A DNA stretch of 58,232 nucleotides from Amanita rubescens. Its lineage: Eukaryota > Basidiomycota > Agaricomycetes > Agaricales > Amanitaceae. Each line of letters starts with the position of its first letter. The stretch's first letter is position 1. The notes under the pieces are model-generated. The model was not told the origin of the DNA. It made no database searches and saw only the letters and a list, made by a program, of their open reading frames with translations. Below are positions 1-8,565 of the stretch, piece after piece. The stretch is taken from positions 1 through 58,232 of the forward strand of contig WION01000325.1 in assembly GCA_015039365.1 (NCBI GenBank). The letters run 5' to 3'. A program made the position numbers and the translations under genes.

Positions 1-415
1 AGTTCCGTGAGCGAGCCACTATTTCGGCGTAGTTTCCTATAAATTTCCTGTAAAAATTCGCGAACCCTAGAAATGACCGTATTTGTTTAACAGTTTTCGG
101 TTCAGGCCATTTGCTGATTCCAGCGAGTTTTACAGGGTCCATCATGATCTTTCCTTCTTTGACGATCATCCCAAGGAATTCGACTTCCTTGGCGACGAAT
201 TTACATTTTTCCAGTTTCAGGAACAGATCGTTTTCTTTCAGCCGTTGCAATACTTGCTTAGTGCGCTCCCTCGTTCTTCCTTGTTCGCTCCATATATCAA
301 CATGTCGTCAATGTAGACGACTAGCCATCCTTCGGCTATCATGTCACGGAAGTATTCGTTCATCATCGTTTGAAATGTTGACGGTGAATTGCATAATCCA
401 AAGAGCATTACGGTA
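1..415 (-). pseudogene. Gypsy reverse transcriptase, C-terminal part (fragment)
   Basis: The minus strand encodes the palm motifs LFGLCNSPSTFQ and [10 protein letters not shown], followed by thumb/connection residues such as [13 protein letters not shown] and [18 protein letters not shown], all typical of Ty3/gypsy RT. The catalytic YIDD box is present. The reading frame shifts by one base shortly after this box (around 265-275), so a continuous product is not encoded here. The upstream half of the domain lies at 8562-9161 beyond the inserted copia element. RNase H and integrase, expected next, would lie left of the window. Confidence 0.85.
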
Positions 416-420
416 GGCTC
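416..420. repeat. Target site duplication GGCTC (left copy)
   Basis: GGCTC directly precedes the TG of the left copia LTR and is repeated directly after the CA of the right LTR at 8561-8565. Five bases is the usual duplication size for copia and gypsy integrases. Confidence 0.95.
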
Positions 421-827
421 TGACGAAGAAGACAGGTCTACGCGAGAGCGTGTCCACAGCATGAGCAGGTGCAATAGCTTACCTATTGCGATATGATCTT
501 AGCACTACCCTTCGGCGTAGTAGTGATAGTAAGAGGAAGAGAATGGATTGTCCTATTCTACGATACAGGACAGGTTTATATACTAAGAGAGAACAAATAT
601 GTGTCTACATATGTGTAAGCGTATAGTATAGATGAGAAGATATGGCGTGCTAAGCACACCATAAGGTGTGATCATGAGTCTATCATGATGTCACCATGAT
701 ATCATAATGAAGTCATTATGATGTCATCTCTATGTCATACATAAAGGATGACGCTAGCGATATGAGTAACATTGATTGTAGTCAATCAGTAGTTAATCAT
801 TCTATAAATATAATTCTATATTTAACA
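421..827 (-). repeat. Copia 3' LTR
   Basis: 407 bp, TGACGAAG at the plus-strand left end and TTTAACA at the right end. It differs from the partner LTR only at base 755. It contains several inverted repeats, the best being ten pairs at 701-710/713-722 with a two-base loop. On the minus strand it opens TGTTAAATATAG, and the AT-rich stretch TTATATTTATAG near that end could be a TATA region. Confidence 0.97.
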
Positions 828-840
828 CACCCCTTCGCTT
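828..840 (-). other. Copia polypurine tract
   Basis: On the minus strand the sequence AAGCGAAGGGGTG abuts the 3' LTR. A purine run at this position primes plus-strand DNA synthesis in LTR elements. The run is short and interrupted by one C and one T, so the call depends mainly on position. Confidence 0.7.
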
Positions 841-849
841 AGATATCCT

Positions 850-3144
850 TTATTTAAAGTCTATGATGTTCTCATCATAGAAGGGATCTATATCCGATTC
901 TTGTTGATCAATAAGACCATCAAGAAGTTCCATCAACTTCTTGTGTGATAGACGATCAATTCCATCTAATTCAAGATTTTGCCAATCAAGAATAAATTTC
1001 GTCAGATCACGGATTTCCTCAGTCTCTAATCGATCTGGTCTTTTGATTAATGCATTTGTAGAAGTCGGATATTCTTCTAAGGAAAGTCCCAATCGTTCTC
1101 TAAAGAATTTGACCTTTTCAAAGGATAAATTCTTAGTCATGAGATCCGCATTCTGTTCGTTTGTTGGTATGTATTCGAGGACTACCTTTTTAGTCTCGAT
1201 CAACTCGCGAACGAAATGATAGCGAATATCTATGTGTTTGGAACGATGTTCTTGTGCAGGATTTTGTGCCCAAAATATAGCGCCTTGGTTATCTACGCTA
1301 AGTAAGATGCTTTTAATGGGTGCACCTATTTCATAAAATAGATTTTCAACCCATGCAATTTGTCTTGCAGCATCTGATAAAGATATGTATTCTGCTTCAG
1401 TCGAAGACAGAGCTACAGTCTTTTGTTTTCTACTCGTCCAAGCTACCGCACCACCAGCTAACATTAAGACATAACCGTTTATAGATCGTCGTGTATTACG
1501 ATCAGCGGCCCAGTCAGCGTCAGCGTAGGCTCTAAATTTATTATTGCCTTTGGCGCTATAAACGATTTTGACGTTTAAGGTATGAGCAATGTATTTGACT
1601 ATATACAAGGCTTTTTGGATATGTTCTTGGGACGGGTTTGATGAAAATTGGGACATCAAAATTACTGCATAGATTATATCAGGCCTAGTTCCTAAGGCGA
1701 GATATAGAAGGGATCCTATTATCTGTTGATAATAAGAACGTTCCTGTGGTGTGCATTCTCCTTCATTTTTTATAGGAGCATACCCAGCAGGTAACGGTGT
1801 GCGTACAGACTTGCAATCTTCAAGTCCAAATCGCTTAACAACCTTCAAGGCATAAGGACCTTGATCTATGACTAAGAATCCTAAATCACGGTTGTAATTG
1901 ACTTGGATTCGTAAATACTCTTTGATCTTTCCAAGATCACGACATTCCCACATCTCCATAAATTTCTTTTTAATGGATGCGATGGTGGAATCATCGTTTC
2001 CCATAAAGAGTATATCATCGACATACAATATGCATATCGTGATAGTATTCTTGCCTTTACGAACGTAAACGCCAGAATCAGACAAGCATCGTTCGAAATG
2101 CAACGATTTCAACGATTTATCAGCTTGTTTATTCCAGGCATATGATGCCTGTTTCAATCCATATATGGCTTTCCTCAGCCTATATACTTTAGATTCTTGT
2201 CCTTTTACAACGAAACCTTCTGGCTGGGCCATGTAAATATCTTCATCAAGATCGCCATATAAGAAGGCAGTTTTTACATCTAGGGCTTGTATATCCCAGT
2301 TTTCAAGCACTGATGTGGCCAGAAGTATTCGGATTGTTTCATATCTCGCTACAGGCGAGAATGTTTCGTCGTAATCTAATCCGGGACGTTGACTAAAACC
2401 TTTAGCTACGACGCGAGCTTTTTTGCGTCCATCGGTTTTTAAGTCGAAAACCCAACGACATCTGATTAGGTTTCGTCCTTTTGGAAGATCAACTAACTCC
2501 CAAATATCTCTAGATTGAAGAGATTTAAATTCGTCATCCATTGCAATCTTCCATTGTTTATACAATTGAGGATTACTGGAGCGCATTTTAGATATATCTC
2601 TATAGTCATATGGAATATTATCCACAAGGGGGACAGCCGCTTTTAGAAGAAAATGAAGGAATTCATTTCCAGATTCATTAATCATTCGGGTTAAATGATC
2701 ATGTTCTGCAGATTTTAATTCAGACTTTAAAGCAAAGATTTCTTTGAGTAGAGAGGCAGATTCATTCATTCTATCAGGGTTCCTGTCTGCTGACGGTGGA
2801 TCCTGAGTCGAAGAACTCGGAGTTTTATCTTTTAACTGCTCTCGTAAAGCATCTCGCTTTTGCTGAATTTCCGCTTCTATCTGTGCAGGAGTTTTATCTC
2901 CATACGCGTTGTCTCTTTGTACCCTTGGAACTGGAAAACGACCAGAACGGCGAGGACCTATTTGTACAGAGGGTGGACCAGGATCAGATATGATCGGTGG
3001 AGGAGGTCTAGGTCTCTGAGCAAATTCTCTAAAACGATCTCTTTGACGTTGTTCAAATTGATCAAATTCTCGATCCGTCATAAATGGGTTTTCTATTTCA
3101 TCACGATCTCTTTGATTTAAAGAGAAGGGATTATCTTCATCCAT
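850..3144 (-). CDS. Copia reverse transcriptase and RNase H
   Basis: A 764-codon open frame. An acidic, Arg/Pro-rich linker (about residues 1-200) precedes a copia-type RT with the motifs RCRWVFDLK, KARVVAKGFSQ, LDVKTAFLYGDL, YGLKQASYAW and the catalytic box YVDDILFMGND. A copia RNase H follows with YADADWAADR, SSTEAEY and HRSKHIDIRYHFVRE, the last carrying the conserved His. A C-terminal tail of about 60 residues ends just before the polypurine tract. All catalytic acidic residues I can locate are present, so this domain looks functional. It is not in the same frame as the integrase upstream (see 3167-3450), so in this copy a Pol polyprotein cannot be made by simple translation. Confidence 0.95.
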   Translation of the reverse strand: MDEDNPFSLNQRDRDEIENPFMTDREFDQFEQRQRDRFREFAQRPRPPPPIISDPGPPSVQIGPRRSGRFPVPRVQRDNAYGDKTPAQIEAEIQQKRDALREQLKDKTPSSSTQDPPSADRNPDRMNESASLLKEIFALKSELKSAEHDHLTRMINESGNEFLHFLLKAAVPLVDNIPYDYRDISKMRSSNPQLYKQWKIAMDDEFKSLQSRDIWELVDLPKGRNLIRCRWVFDLKTDGRKKARVVAKGFSQRPGLDYDETFSPVARYETIRILLATSVLENWDIQALDVKTAFLYGDLDEDIYMAQPEGFVVKGQESKVYRLRKAIYGLKQASYAWNKQADKSLKSLHFERCLSDSGVYVRKGKNTITICILYVDDILFMGNDDSTIASIKKKFMEMWECRDLGKIKEYLRIQVNYNRDLGFLVIDQGPYALKVVKRFGLEDCKSVRTPLPAGYAPIKNEGECTPQERSYYQQIIGSLLYLALGTRPDIIYAVILMSQFSSNPSQEHIQKALYIVKYIAHTLNVKIVYSAKGNNKFRAYADADWAADRNTRRSINGYVLMLAGGAVAWTSRKQKTVALSSTEAEYISLSDAARQIAWVENLFYEIGAPIKSILLSVDNQGAIFWAQNPAQEHRSKHIDIRYHFVRELIETKKVVLEYIPTNEQNADLMTKNLSFEKVKFFRERLGLSLEEYPTSTNALIKRPDRLETEEIRDLTKFILDWQNLELDGIDRLSHKKLMELLDGLIDQQESDIDPFYDENIIDFK

Positions 3145-3166
3145 AGGACTACGAGGCGAAGGTGGC

Positions 3167-3450
3167 CTAGATACATATGGTATCGGTGTTATAGGACCTA
3201 GAAGGAACAGGAGTCTCCTCTTTTATTTGTGGAGAGGGAGTACGTCTAAAGGGTTCAGGAGTTTTACGTTTCTTAAACATATCACTCATTTGACGTTTGA
3301 ATTGATCTCGTAAACGAGACTGTTTATCAATTCCTTGACCCTTTTTCCAATCATCGCGTTGTCTACGATAATTGTCACGTCTTTCTTGTTCTCTTTCTTC
3401 CCTTTGCCTTTCGGATATTATCATCCAAAAAATCTCTTCGACGATCGGCA
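3167..3450 (-). pseudogene. Copia integrase-RT linker in a shifted frame
   Basis: Between the end of the integrase frame (3375) and the RT frame (opening about 3240), the sensible continuation of the protein lies in a third frame. It is a charged stretch including ERREQ-type Arg/Glu runs, SDMFKKRKTPEPFRRT and PSPQIKEETPVPS. One frame change occurs near the T6 run around 3424-3430 and a second around 3190. The RT frame can be followed upstream through PIPYVSRPPSPRSP to its first Met. The two single-base-type breaks look like indels, one at a homopolymer. Confidence 0.6.
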
Positions 3451-4715
3451 AATTCATCACCGTCATCATCATCGTTTGAATCATCAGAAGGGTCTGATTG
3501 CTGTCTATCAGGAGATGCACCCCTTCGATCCAAACCAGGTGAGCGTCTTCTGCTCGGAGAACGTCTACGGTTCTCTGGGAGTAAGTCATCTAAATCCAAA
3601 TTTTGTGGAGGGCGGTTAGGTTCCTCTTGAGGAATCGCCTCCCAGATCGGACCAAGATCTTCAGTAATTATATCTGCAGTCTTTCCTTTGCGCGGAAACC
3701 TGTTTTCAAAGAATGTGGCCTGGGAGGATATGACCAGTGTGTTTGTCGACGTCATGAACCTATAGCCTTTGGTTCCTGATTCATATCCTACAAAAGTGCA
3801 TAAAACGGATTTTTCGGACAGCTTATCCGGTCTCCGTTGATCAGGGATAAATACCCAGGCTTCACATCCAAATACTCGAAAGTATGATACGTCTGGTTTT
3901 TTATTAAGAAGATTTTCCAGAGGGGTCTTCCATTTAGTCCGTTTTAGGGGAGTGCGGTTGTACACATGCACAGCCGTTCTGAATGAGAACTCCCACCAAG
4001 ATTTCGGACATCCTGCGTCTAATCGCATAGCCTCAGCTTTGTCTGACAAAGTCTGATTCATGCGTTCAACGCGACCATTTTGTTGTGGGGTGTAAGGAGC
4101 TGTCTGTTGATGTTTAATTCCTTTGGATTTAAGGAATTCTTCAAAGGCTTTATTTACAAATTCCCCCCCTCGATCAGAACGGAGGTGAGAAATAGGTTGT
4201 TTAGGATCTACAAACTCATTATACCATCCGGTAAAATATTCTAGAGTTTGATCTTTGGTTTTTAGTAAACCAATCCACGTATACGAAGTGAAATCGTCTA
4301 CGATAACACCAATATATTTGTATTTGTGGTAAGATATGGCCGGTACGGTCATAAGATCCATATGGAGTAACTCGAAGGGACGAGTAGCTCTCTTCGAAGA
4401 CAGTTTATAAGGTTTTGCCTTCATTTTGCCTTTTAGACAACCTTCACAACGTAGTTTTCCTTCTGGAAGTGTAACTTCTTTCCATCCATTGACATTTAAC
4501 GGTATCTTCGAAAAGACTTCGTTAGATGGATGACCAAAACGTTTATGCCAGGTCTCGTAGTCTAATAGTTTTTCTATAGACTCTGCGTTTGGTTTCTTTG
4601 TCGGTCTTCCAAGAATTAATTTAGAATTCCTGTTGGCTAAGCCAGGACCGGAAACCAGTGTAGGATTCATTATAATAATCCTACCTCGAGCGTAAACTAA
4701 TGTATCATCGGGCAT
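3375..4715 (-). CDS. Copia integrase (GAG-pre-integrase zinc finger plus DDE core)
   Basis: The frame opens in a typical copia context (CIEGHYLMPDDTLVY) and contains the HHCC zinc finger, WHKRFGHPSNE then CEGCLKGKMK. The catalytic core follows: HMDLMTVP (first Asp), HLRSDRGGEF (second Asp) and NGRVERMNQTLSD (Glu), then the copia integrase C-terminal pattern RVFGCEAWVF. The DDE triad is complete. The frame closes early, after an acidic linker, because of a frame change around 3424-3430. The upstream protease frame ends at 4741 in another frame; the junction near 4720-4760 needs one more frame change. Confidence 0.93.
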   Translation of the reverse strand: MPDDTLVYARGRIIIMNPTLVSGPGLANRNSKLILGRPTKKPNAESIEKLLDYETWHKRFGHPSNEVFSKIPLNVNGWKEVTLPEGKLRCEGCLKGKMKAKPYKLSSKRATRPFELLHMDLMTVPAISYHKYKYIGVIVDDFTSYTWIGLLKTKDQTLEYFTGWYNEFVDPKQPISHLRSDRGGEFVNKAFEEFLKSKGIKHQQTAPYTPQQNGRVERMNQTLSDKAEAMRLDAGCPKSWWEFSFRTAVHVYNRTPLKRTKWKTPLENLLNKKPDVSYFRVFGCEAWVFIPDQRRPDKLSEKSVLCTFVGYESGTKGYRFMTSTNTLVISSQATFFENRFPRKGKTADIITEDLGPIWEAIPQEEPNRPPQNLDLDDLLPENRRRSPSRRRSPGLDRRGASPDRQQSDPSDDSNDDDDGDEFADRRRDFLDDNIRKAKGRKRTRKT

Positions 4716-4740
4716 AAGATAATGTCCTTCGATACACGTT

Positions 4741-5451
4741 CTACCCGAGTCTGTAAAGGAAAAAGACTACCATCTTTTCATCTTGTTTACAAGTTAATCC
4801 TTGTCGGATCAATCTGCCGTTTGAAATCAAGCGTGCAGTTGCTCGTGGCATATATAATACAGGGAAGAGCTTTACGAGTGTTGCTTCTCCTGTGGATAAC
4901 TTGTGTTCAAGAATAACTGTGCCAAGTCCCTCAAGACGATCTAAACCATTAGCAGTTTTAACACTGTGGTTTTCATTTGCAGGAAATTCTCTGTATTCAG
5001 AGAAGTCTTTCCTACTAAAGGTAAAGTGATCGGATGCACCAGAGTCACACATCCATAGTGTATCTCCAGTACGTTTCTCAACACATTCCGGACAGGGACA
5101 TGTCGGATGTACTTTATCCTTAAATTTTCTTTTATTGACCGCTAAACATGTAAAAGGTTTCTTAAACATGTTACCAATATTATATGATCGTTCGATCATA
5201 TTTGCATTATAAATGGCAGTGTCACACGACTTATCTCTTACGAGGCAGTTTTCGTCTAAATTTTCTTTATAATTTATACTATCATATAGTACAGATTGTT
5301 CAAAGAAGGAATTTATAGTACGACGATGATGTCCCAATTTAGGGAACACCATTTTCATTGCTGCCTCTATAAAGAGAAAGTTAGCCATTTCCAGCTTTCT
5401 TAATGGTTTCATACCATTGTTCGCCGTTATCTTCATAGTAATAATCGTCAT
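4741..5451 (-). CDS. Copia aspartic protease region
   Basis: The frame contains LWMCDSGASDHFTFS, the DSG(A) active site of a copia retropepsin, preceded by a Cys-rich CPCPECVEKRTGD stretch. Downstream pattern LFPVLYMPRATARLIS is the usual flap/hydrophobic region. The N-terminal part (FEQSVLYDSINYKEN and so on) belongs to the Gag-protease spacer. The first residues of the frame are probably not real coding sequence: natural continuity comes from another frame around 5385 (YYYEDNGEQWYETIKKAGNG), so a frame change lies there. A further change is needed at the 3' end to reach the integrase frame. Confidence 0.85.
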   Translation of the reverse strand: MTIITMKITANNGMKPLRKLEMANFLFIEAAMKMVFPKLGHHRRTINSFFEQSVLYDSINYKENLDENCLVRDKSCDTAIYNANMIERSYNIGNMFKKPFTCLAVNKRKFKDKVHPTCPCPECVEKRTGDTLWMCDSGASDHFTFSRKDFSEYREFPANENHSVKTANGLDRLEGLGTVILEHKLSTGEATLVKLFPVLYMPRATARLISNGRLIRQGLTCKQDEKMVVFFLYRLG

Positions 5452-5459
5452 AATATAGT

Positions 5460-5972
5460 TCAGCTTCCTGATCTATATCCATAGTTTTTATAGTCGATAT
5501 CGTCTGACGATATCCCCATTCCTCGGTTTGATTTATAGGACTCAAAGTCCAGTTCATCCTTTTCTCTTTGTTTGCCTTTGCTAGAGCCGGCAACTGGCTC
5601 AGTGATGTCATAAGGCCCAATACGGGCGACGGTATGTGCAGAACTCATAGTATGTTCTGCGGCTTTGGCAGCCTTCTTCTCGGCTGCATCTGCCTTTCGG
5701 CGTTCTCGGTTCCTCTCCCAGTTAGGACCACGTGTTTGGCCCTCAACTTTACCCGGCCAATTTTGATTTGCCGGAGGAGCAGTAGGAGCCGGTGTCTGAG
5801 CGCCTTGTGGAGGCCTAGAATAAGGCCTCCCCCCACGTCCACGACCTGCTCCGCGGCCACGTCCGCGAGCACGTCCTCGTCCTCGACCACGTACTTGTTG
5901 CCATGGTTGCTGCTGTTGTTGCGACGTATTTAGCCGTCGCGGCAGATTCAGGGTGCCTTCGGCGCCACTCAT
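5460..5972 (-). CDS. Copia Gag, RGG-rich C-terminal region
   Basis: This frame encodes a Gln run, then an Arg-Gly repeat (GRGRGRARGRGRG, about residues 29-46), a Pro-rich stretch and a charged Lys/Ala/Glu region. RGG boxes bind RNA and can replace the CCHC knuckle as the nucleocapsid-like part of Gag. It overlaps the main Gag frame (5815-6702) in another phase. In the overlap the main frame gives an unnatural Thr/Arg/Ser/Trp run, so the natural protein probably crosses into this frame near 5900-5970 through an indel or a programmed shift. Confidence 0.6.
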   Translation of the reverse strand: MSGAEGTLNLPRRLNTSQQQQQPWQQVRGRGRGRARGRGRGAGRGRGGRPYSRPPQGAQTPAPTAPPANQNWPGKVEGQTRGPNWERNRERRKADAAEKKAAKAAEHTMSSAHTVARIGPYDITEPVAGSSKGKQREKDELDFESYKSNRGMGISSDDIDYKNYGYRSGS

Positions 5973-6702
5973 TCTGGATTAAGGGAAGTATCCCTTGGAT
6001 CGTAAGATCCGATGGTTCTGTTGTGGCAAGAACCACAGCGGCAAAATTGTCCCAATGACGGGGGACAGCTGAAAGTACAATCATTGCCTGTACATTTTCA
6101 GGCAATACGATTCCGCTAGATGATAAGCGGTTTATTATGGCGAGGAGGTCGTTTAAGGATTGTGTGGGATCCTTTTTATCTTGAAACTTCCAAGTAACGG
6201 CTAATTGGAAGTCATTATAGATACCGGCAGACGTCGTCACACCGTATTGATTTGCTAAATTCCGCCATAAAACTCTGGCGGCATTTACTTCTGAATTGAT
6301 CTGCTGTATGGTAGCAGAACATTTCATATTTATGGATCCGAGGATGCGATCATCCTCGACGACCCAATCTTCAAAAGCCTTTTTGACGGCCTTTGCATCA
6401 TCAACCATTTGTTGGGTGATAGCCGGTTCACCCTCAACGGCTGGGATTGCAGGTGTTGCTGGATGTGCACCATGTGCGGCAACTGCTGCTACCGCAGGTT
6501 GTGCAGTTATGGCTGCACGAACACCTGTATCAATGAAGAATTGTTGTAGCGGAGTAATCCGCGGAGGATGAACATAATCATCCTTAAGGTACTGAAATAG
6601 TCCCTTTGTTTGTAATAGGAAACGCATCATGCGTTCCCATTCTTTATAGTTAGTTCCATTCAAAACGGGAATGGAACTAGGAATCGTCAAGTCGTTAGAC
6701 AT
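5815..6702 (-). CDS. Copia Gag capsid region
   Basis: The ATG at 6702 starts a copia-type Gag: IPVLNGTNYKEWERMMRFLL near the N-terminus is the signature of the copia Gag/UBN2 family, followed by an Ala-rich insert and the helical capsid pattern with WRNLANQYG and FQDKKDPTQSLNDLLAIINR. The start codon lies one base after the stop of the upstream frame (TAATATG at 6700-6706), so translation may depend on termination-reinitiation. The last 40-50 codons are out of the natural frame (see 5460-5972). Confidence 0.88.
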   Translation of the reverse strand: MSNDLTIPSSIPVLNGTNYKEWERMMRFLLQTKGLFQYLKDDYVHPPRITPLQQFFIDTGVRAAITAQPAVAAVAAHGAHPATPAIPAVEGEPAITQQMVDDAKAVKKAFEDWVVEDDRILGSINMKCSATIQQINSEVNAARVLWRNLANQYGVTTSAGIYNDFQLAVTWKFQDKKDPTQSLNDLLAIINRLSSSGIVLPENVQAMIVLSAVPRHWDNFAAVVLATTEPSDLTIQGILPLIQNEWRRRHPESAATAKYVATTAATMATSTWSRTRTCSRTWPRSRSWTWGEALF

Positions 6703-6703
6703 A

Positions 6704-7255
6704 TTAGACGAGGAAGGCGGAGGTGATGATTATGATATAGGCGGTTAGAAGACGCCAAAAGAAACGGAAGTTTCTTTGATTTTCGAGGTTTTCGACCTCT
6801 TGGTTATCTCTTTCGAGATTACGGCGTGTACGCCTATTTGCTATGTGTTGGGCTACTGAAGTGCCCCTGGGTGGAATCCAAAGATCTAAGGTGGGTGTAA
6901 CACCTTCTTCGATAGCTGCTTGTCGACGACGATGTATTATTTCGTCTTGCAAGGTACGACCGTTTCTAAGTCGCGCGGCTAAGAAGTGATCTCTTCGATC
7001 GTGAACTGTGACAGGTCCACGAGTTGTGACACCGAATCTGGTGTCAGGGTTGACAACACGAACTATCGTCCTAGAATAGGACGAAGATGGAATTGGTGCC
7101 GGTGTATCAATAAAAGTCCGGTTCCCTAAGGTTAAGGGAAACGGTGGGATTGGAGCGTCGTAAGAAGGAGGTAATCTCCGGGCAGGAGGAAATGATTCTC
7201 CTTCGGCTTCGTAAACTGGTAACGGAGTACTAGTTTCGGAATCCAGTTTTCTTTC
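6704..7255 (-). CDS. Upstream copia ORF with PPxY motif and C-terminal membrane segment
   Basis: An open frame of 183 codons with no in-frame ATG near its beginning. It starts directly after a good 3' splice site (CTCTTTTAG, ending 7256), which suggests that the mRNA is spliced from a leader exon. The protein is Pro-rich at the N-terminus with a PPxY motif (LPPSYDAP, about residues 28-35) and ends in a single hydrophobic segment (LLTAYIIIITSAFLV) that runs to the C-terminus, as in a tail-anchored protein. Copia elements normally lack such an ORF. PPxY motifs recruit Nedd4-type ubiquitin ligases in budding retroviruses; a similar role here is only a guess. The stop codon and the Gag start are separated by one base. 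Confidence 0.5.
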   Translation of the reverse strand, partial: ERKLDSETSTPLPVYEAEGESFPPARRLPPSYDAPIPPFPLTLGNRTFIDTPAPIPSSSYSRTIVRVVNPDTRFGVTTRGPVTVHDRRDHFLAARLRNGRTLQDEIIHRRRQAAIEEGVTPTLDLWIPPRGTSVAQHIANRRTRRNLERDNQEVENLENQRNFRFFWRLLTAYIIIITSAFLV

Positions 7256-8141
7256 CTAAAAGAGAATTTAATGAGCTTAAAGCTTAATTAAAGCTAAAAG
7301 TCTAATTCGTCTTTATTAAGTTACCAGGGTGCCATAGACTAGAATGTCAGACTATATAGAGTTCCTCGGTTACGAGTACAGTCCATATTCGGTTAAACCA
7401 ACCGACCCTGAGTAACTTAGTTACAAGCCAAGCTTAGATAAAGCTCAGGTCCACAGGTCCACTCGGTCTTGAAAGCTCGGATTATCCCTGAATGCTGTAA
7501 ATGACATGCAAAATCAATCGCTGGCTCAAGCACTCTTGGGCGAACCACGGTTTTACCCGTTGCGATTGTAAATAGAAATAATGTCTGGTCCATAAACCCC
7601 CCAGACCATTATATAAGCACGACCGGTAATCAATATGAAACTTCTAAATGGGATTATGGGATCACCATAGAGCCCAAACTTAGAATGATCCTAACGATCA
7701 TTCCGACTAAAGGAGTCCCTAAGGGCGCATCCTTAATAGACTGCGTGTACCACCCACAATGAGGTGTCAGCACGTCCTTTATACTAGAAGTTTCTATATA
7801 CGAGCCATATTGTATTATAAAGCCTCTAGGGGCTTATGATGTTATATCGTGCATGAATACCCCAGTCACATCACAGAGGGCAAGTATAACTCTGTGGGGG
7901 CCGACGTTGCCATGCCAGCGTCGAGAAACATAGGTAAGTACCCTTATCCCTGGGTGTCTAGGAGATCCCCCTAAAGCCCTAGGGTCCGGGCGCATGTCAT
8001 TAGCGCATATGCCATATCAAGGATTAGTAATATCAAGATGATAAGACCATATCAGGCTCGCTGCGATACTATACCAGTGGGACATCATGTCGGATGACGA
8101 GCAAGCGAGCGGCGATGTGGGTCCTGGCAATATCGACGGCG
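7256..8141 (-). other. Copia 5' leader, no ORF recognised
   Basis: About 890 bp between the primer binding site and the first open frame. It contains short inverted repeats, for example GTAAC/GTTAC around 7412-7424 and CGACG/CGTCG around 7903-7924. It is long for a copia leader and may contain an intron ending at 7256. No splice donor could be chosen with confidence. Confidence 0.5.
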
Positions 8142-8153
8142 GGGCCCATAACC
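8142..8153 (-). other. Copia primer binding site, complementary to initiator tRNA-Met anticodon arm
   Basis: The plus strand reads GGGCCCATAACC immediately inside the 5' LTR. This is the anticodon stem-loop sequence of eukaryotic initiator tRNA-Met (CAT anticodon). The element's sense strand is therefore complementary to an internal tRNA site, as in Drosophila copia, where a 5' half-tRNA is the primer. The usual 3'-CCA complement (TGG) is absent. Confidence 0.88.
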
Positions 8154-8560
8154 TGACGAAGAAGACAGGTCTACGCGAGAGCGTGTCCACAGCATGAGCA
8201 GGTGCAATAGCTTACCTATTGCGATATGATCTTAGCACTACCCTTCGGCGTAGTAGTGATAGTAAGAGGAAGAGAATGGATTGTCCTATTCTACGATACA
8301 GGACAGGTTTATATACTAAGAGAGAACAAATATGTGTCTACATATGTGTAAGCGTATAGTATAGATGAGAAGATATGGCGTGCTAAGCACACCATAAGGT
8401 GTGATCATGAGTCTATCATGATGTCACCATGATATCATAATGAAGTCATTATGATGTCATCTCTATGTCATACATAAAGGATGACGCGAGCGATATGAGT
8501 AACATTGATTGTAGTCAATCAGTAGTTAATCATTCTATAAATATAATTCTATATTTAACA
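8154..8560 (-). repeat. Copia 5' LTR
   Basis: 407 bp, identical to 421-827 except for G at 8488. In the element's own orientation it begins TGTTAAATA and ends CGTCA. It should hold the promoter that drives leftward transcription. Confidence 0.97.
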
Positions 8561-8565
8561 GGCTC
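8561..8565. repeat. Target site duplication GGCTC (right copy)
   Basis: Direct copy of 416-420. On the minus strand the joined site gives Glu-Pro in the gypsy RT frame. Confidence 0.95.

Larger units (their letters stand above)
421..8560 (-). mobile_element. Full-length Ty1/copia LTR retrotransposon (8,140 bp)
   Basis: Both LTRs (421-827 and 8154-8560) are 407 bp, begin TG, end CA and differ at one base (T at 755, G at 8488). They are flanked by the 5-bp duplication GGCTC. A primer binding site and a polypurine tract lie just inside the right and left LTRs, so the element reads leftward. Coding order is Gag, protease, integrase, RT, RNase H, which defines the copia superfamily. Near-identical LTRs mean a recent insertion. 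Nevertheless the Gag-Pol coding region changes frame at five or more places, so this copy is probably not autonomous unless those breaks are sequencing errors. Confidence 0.97.
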
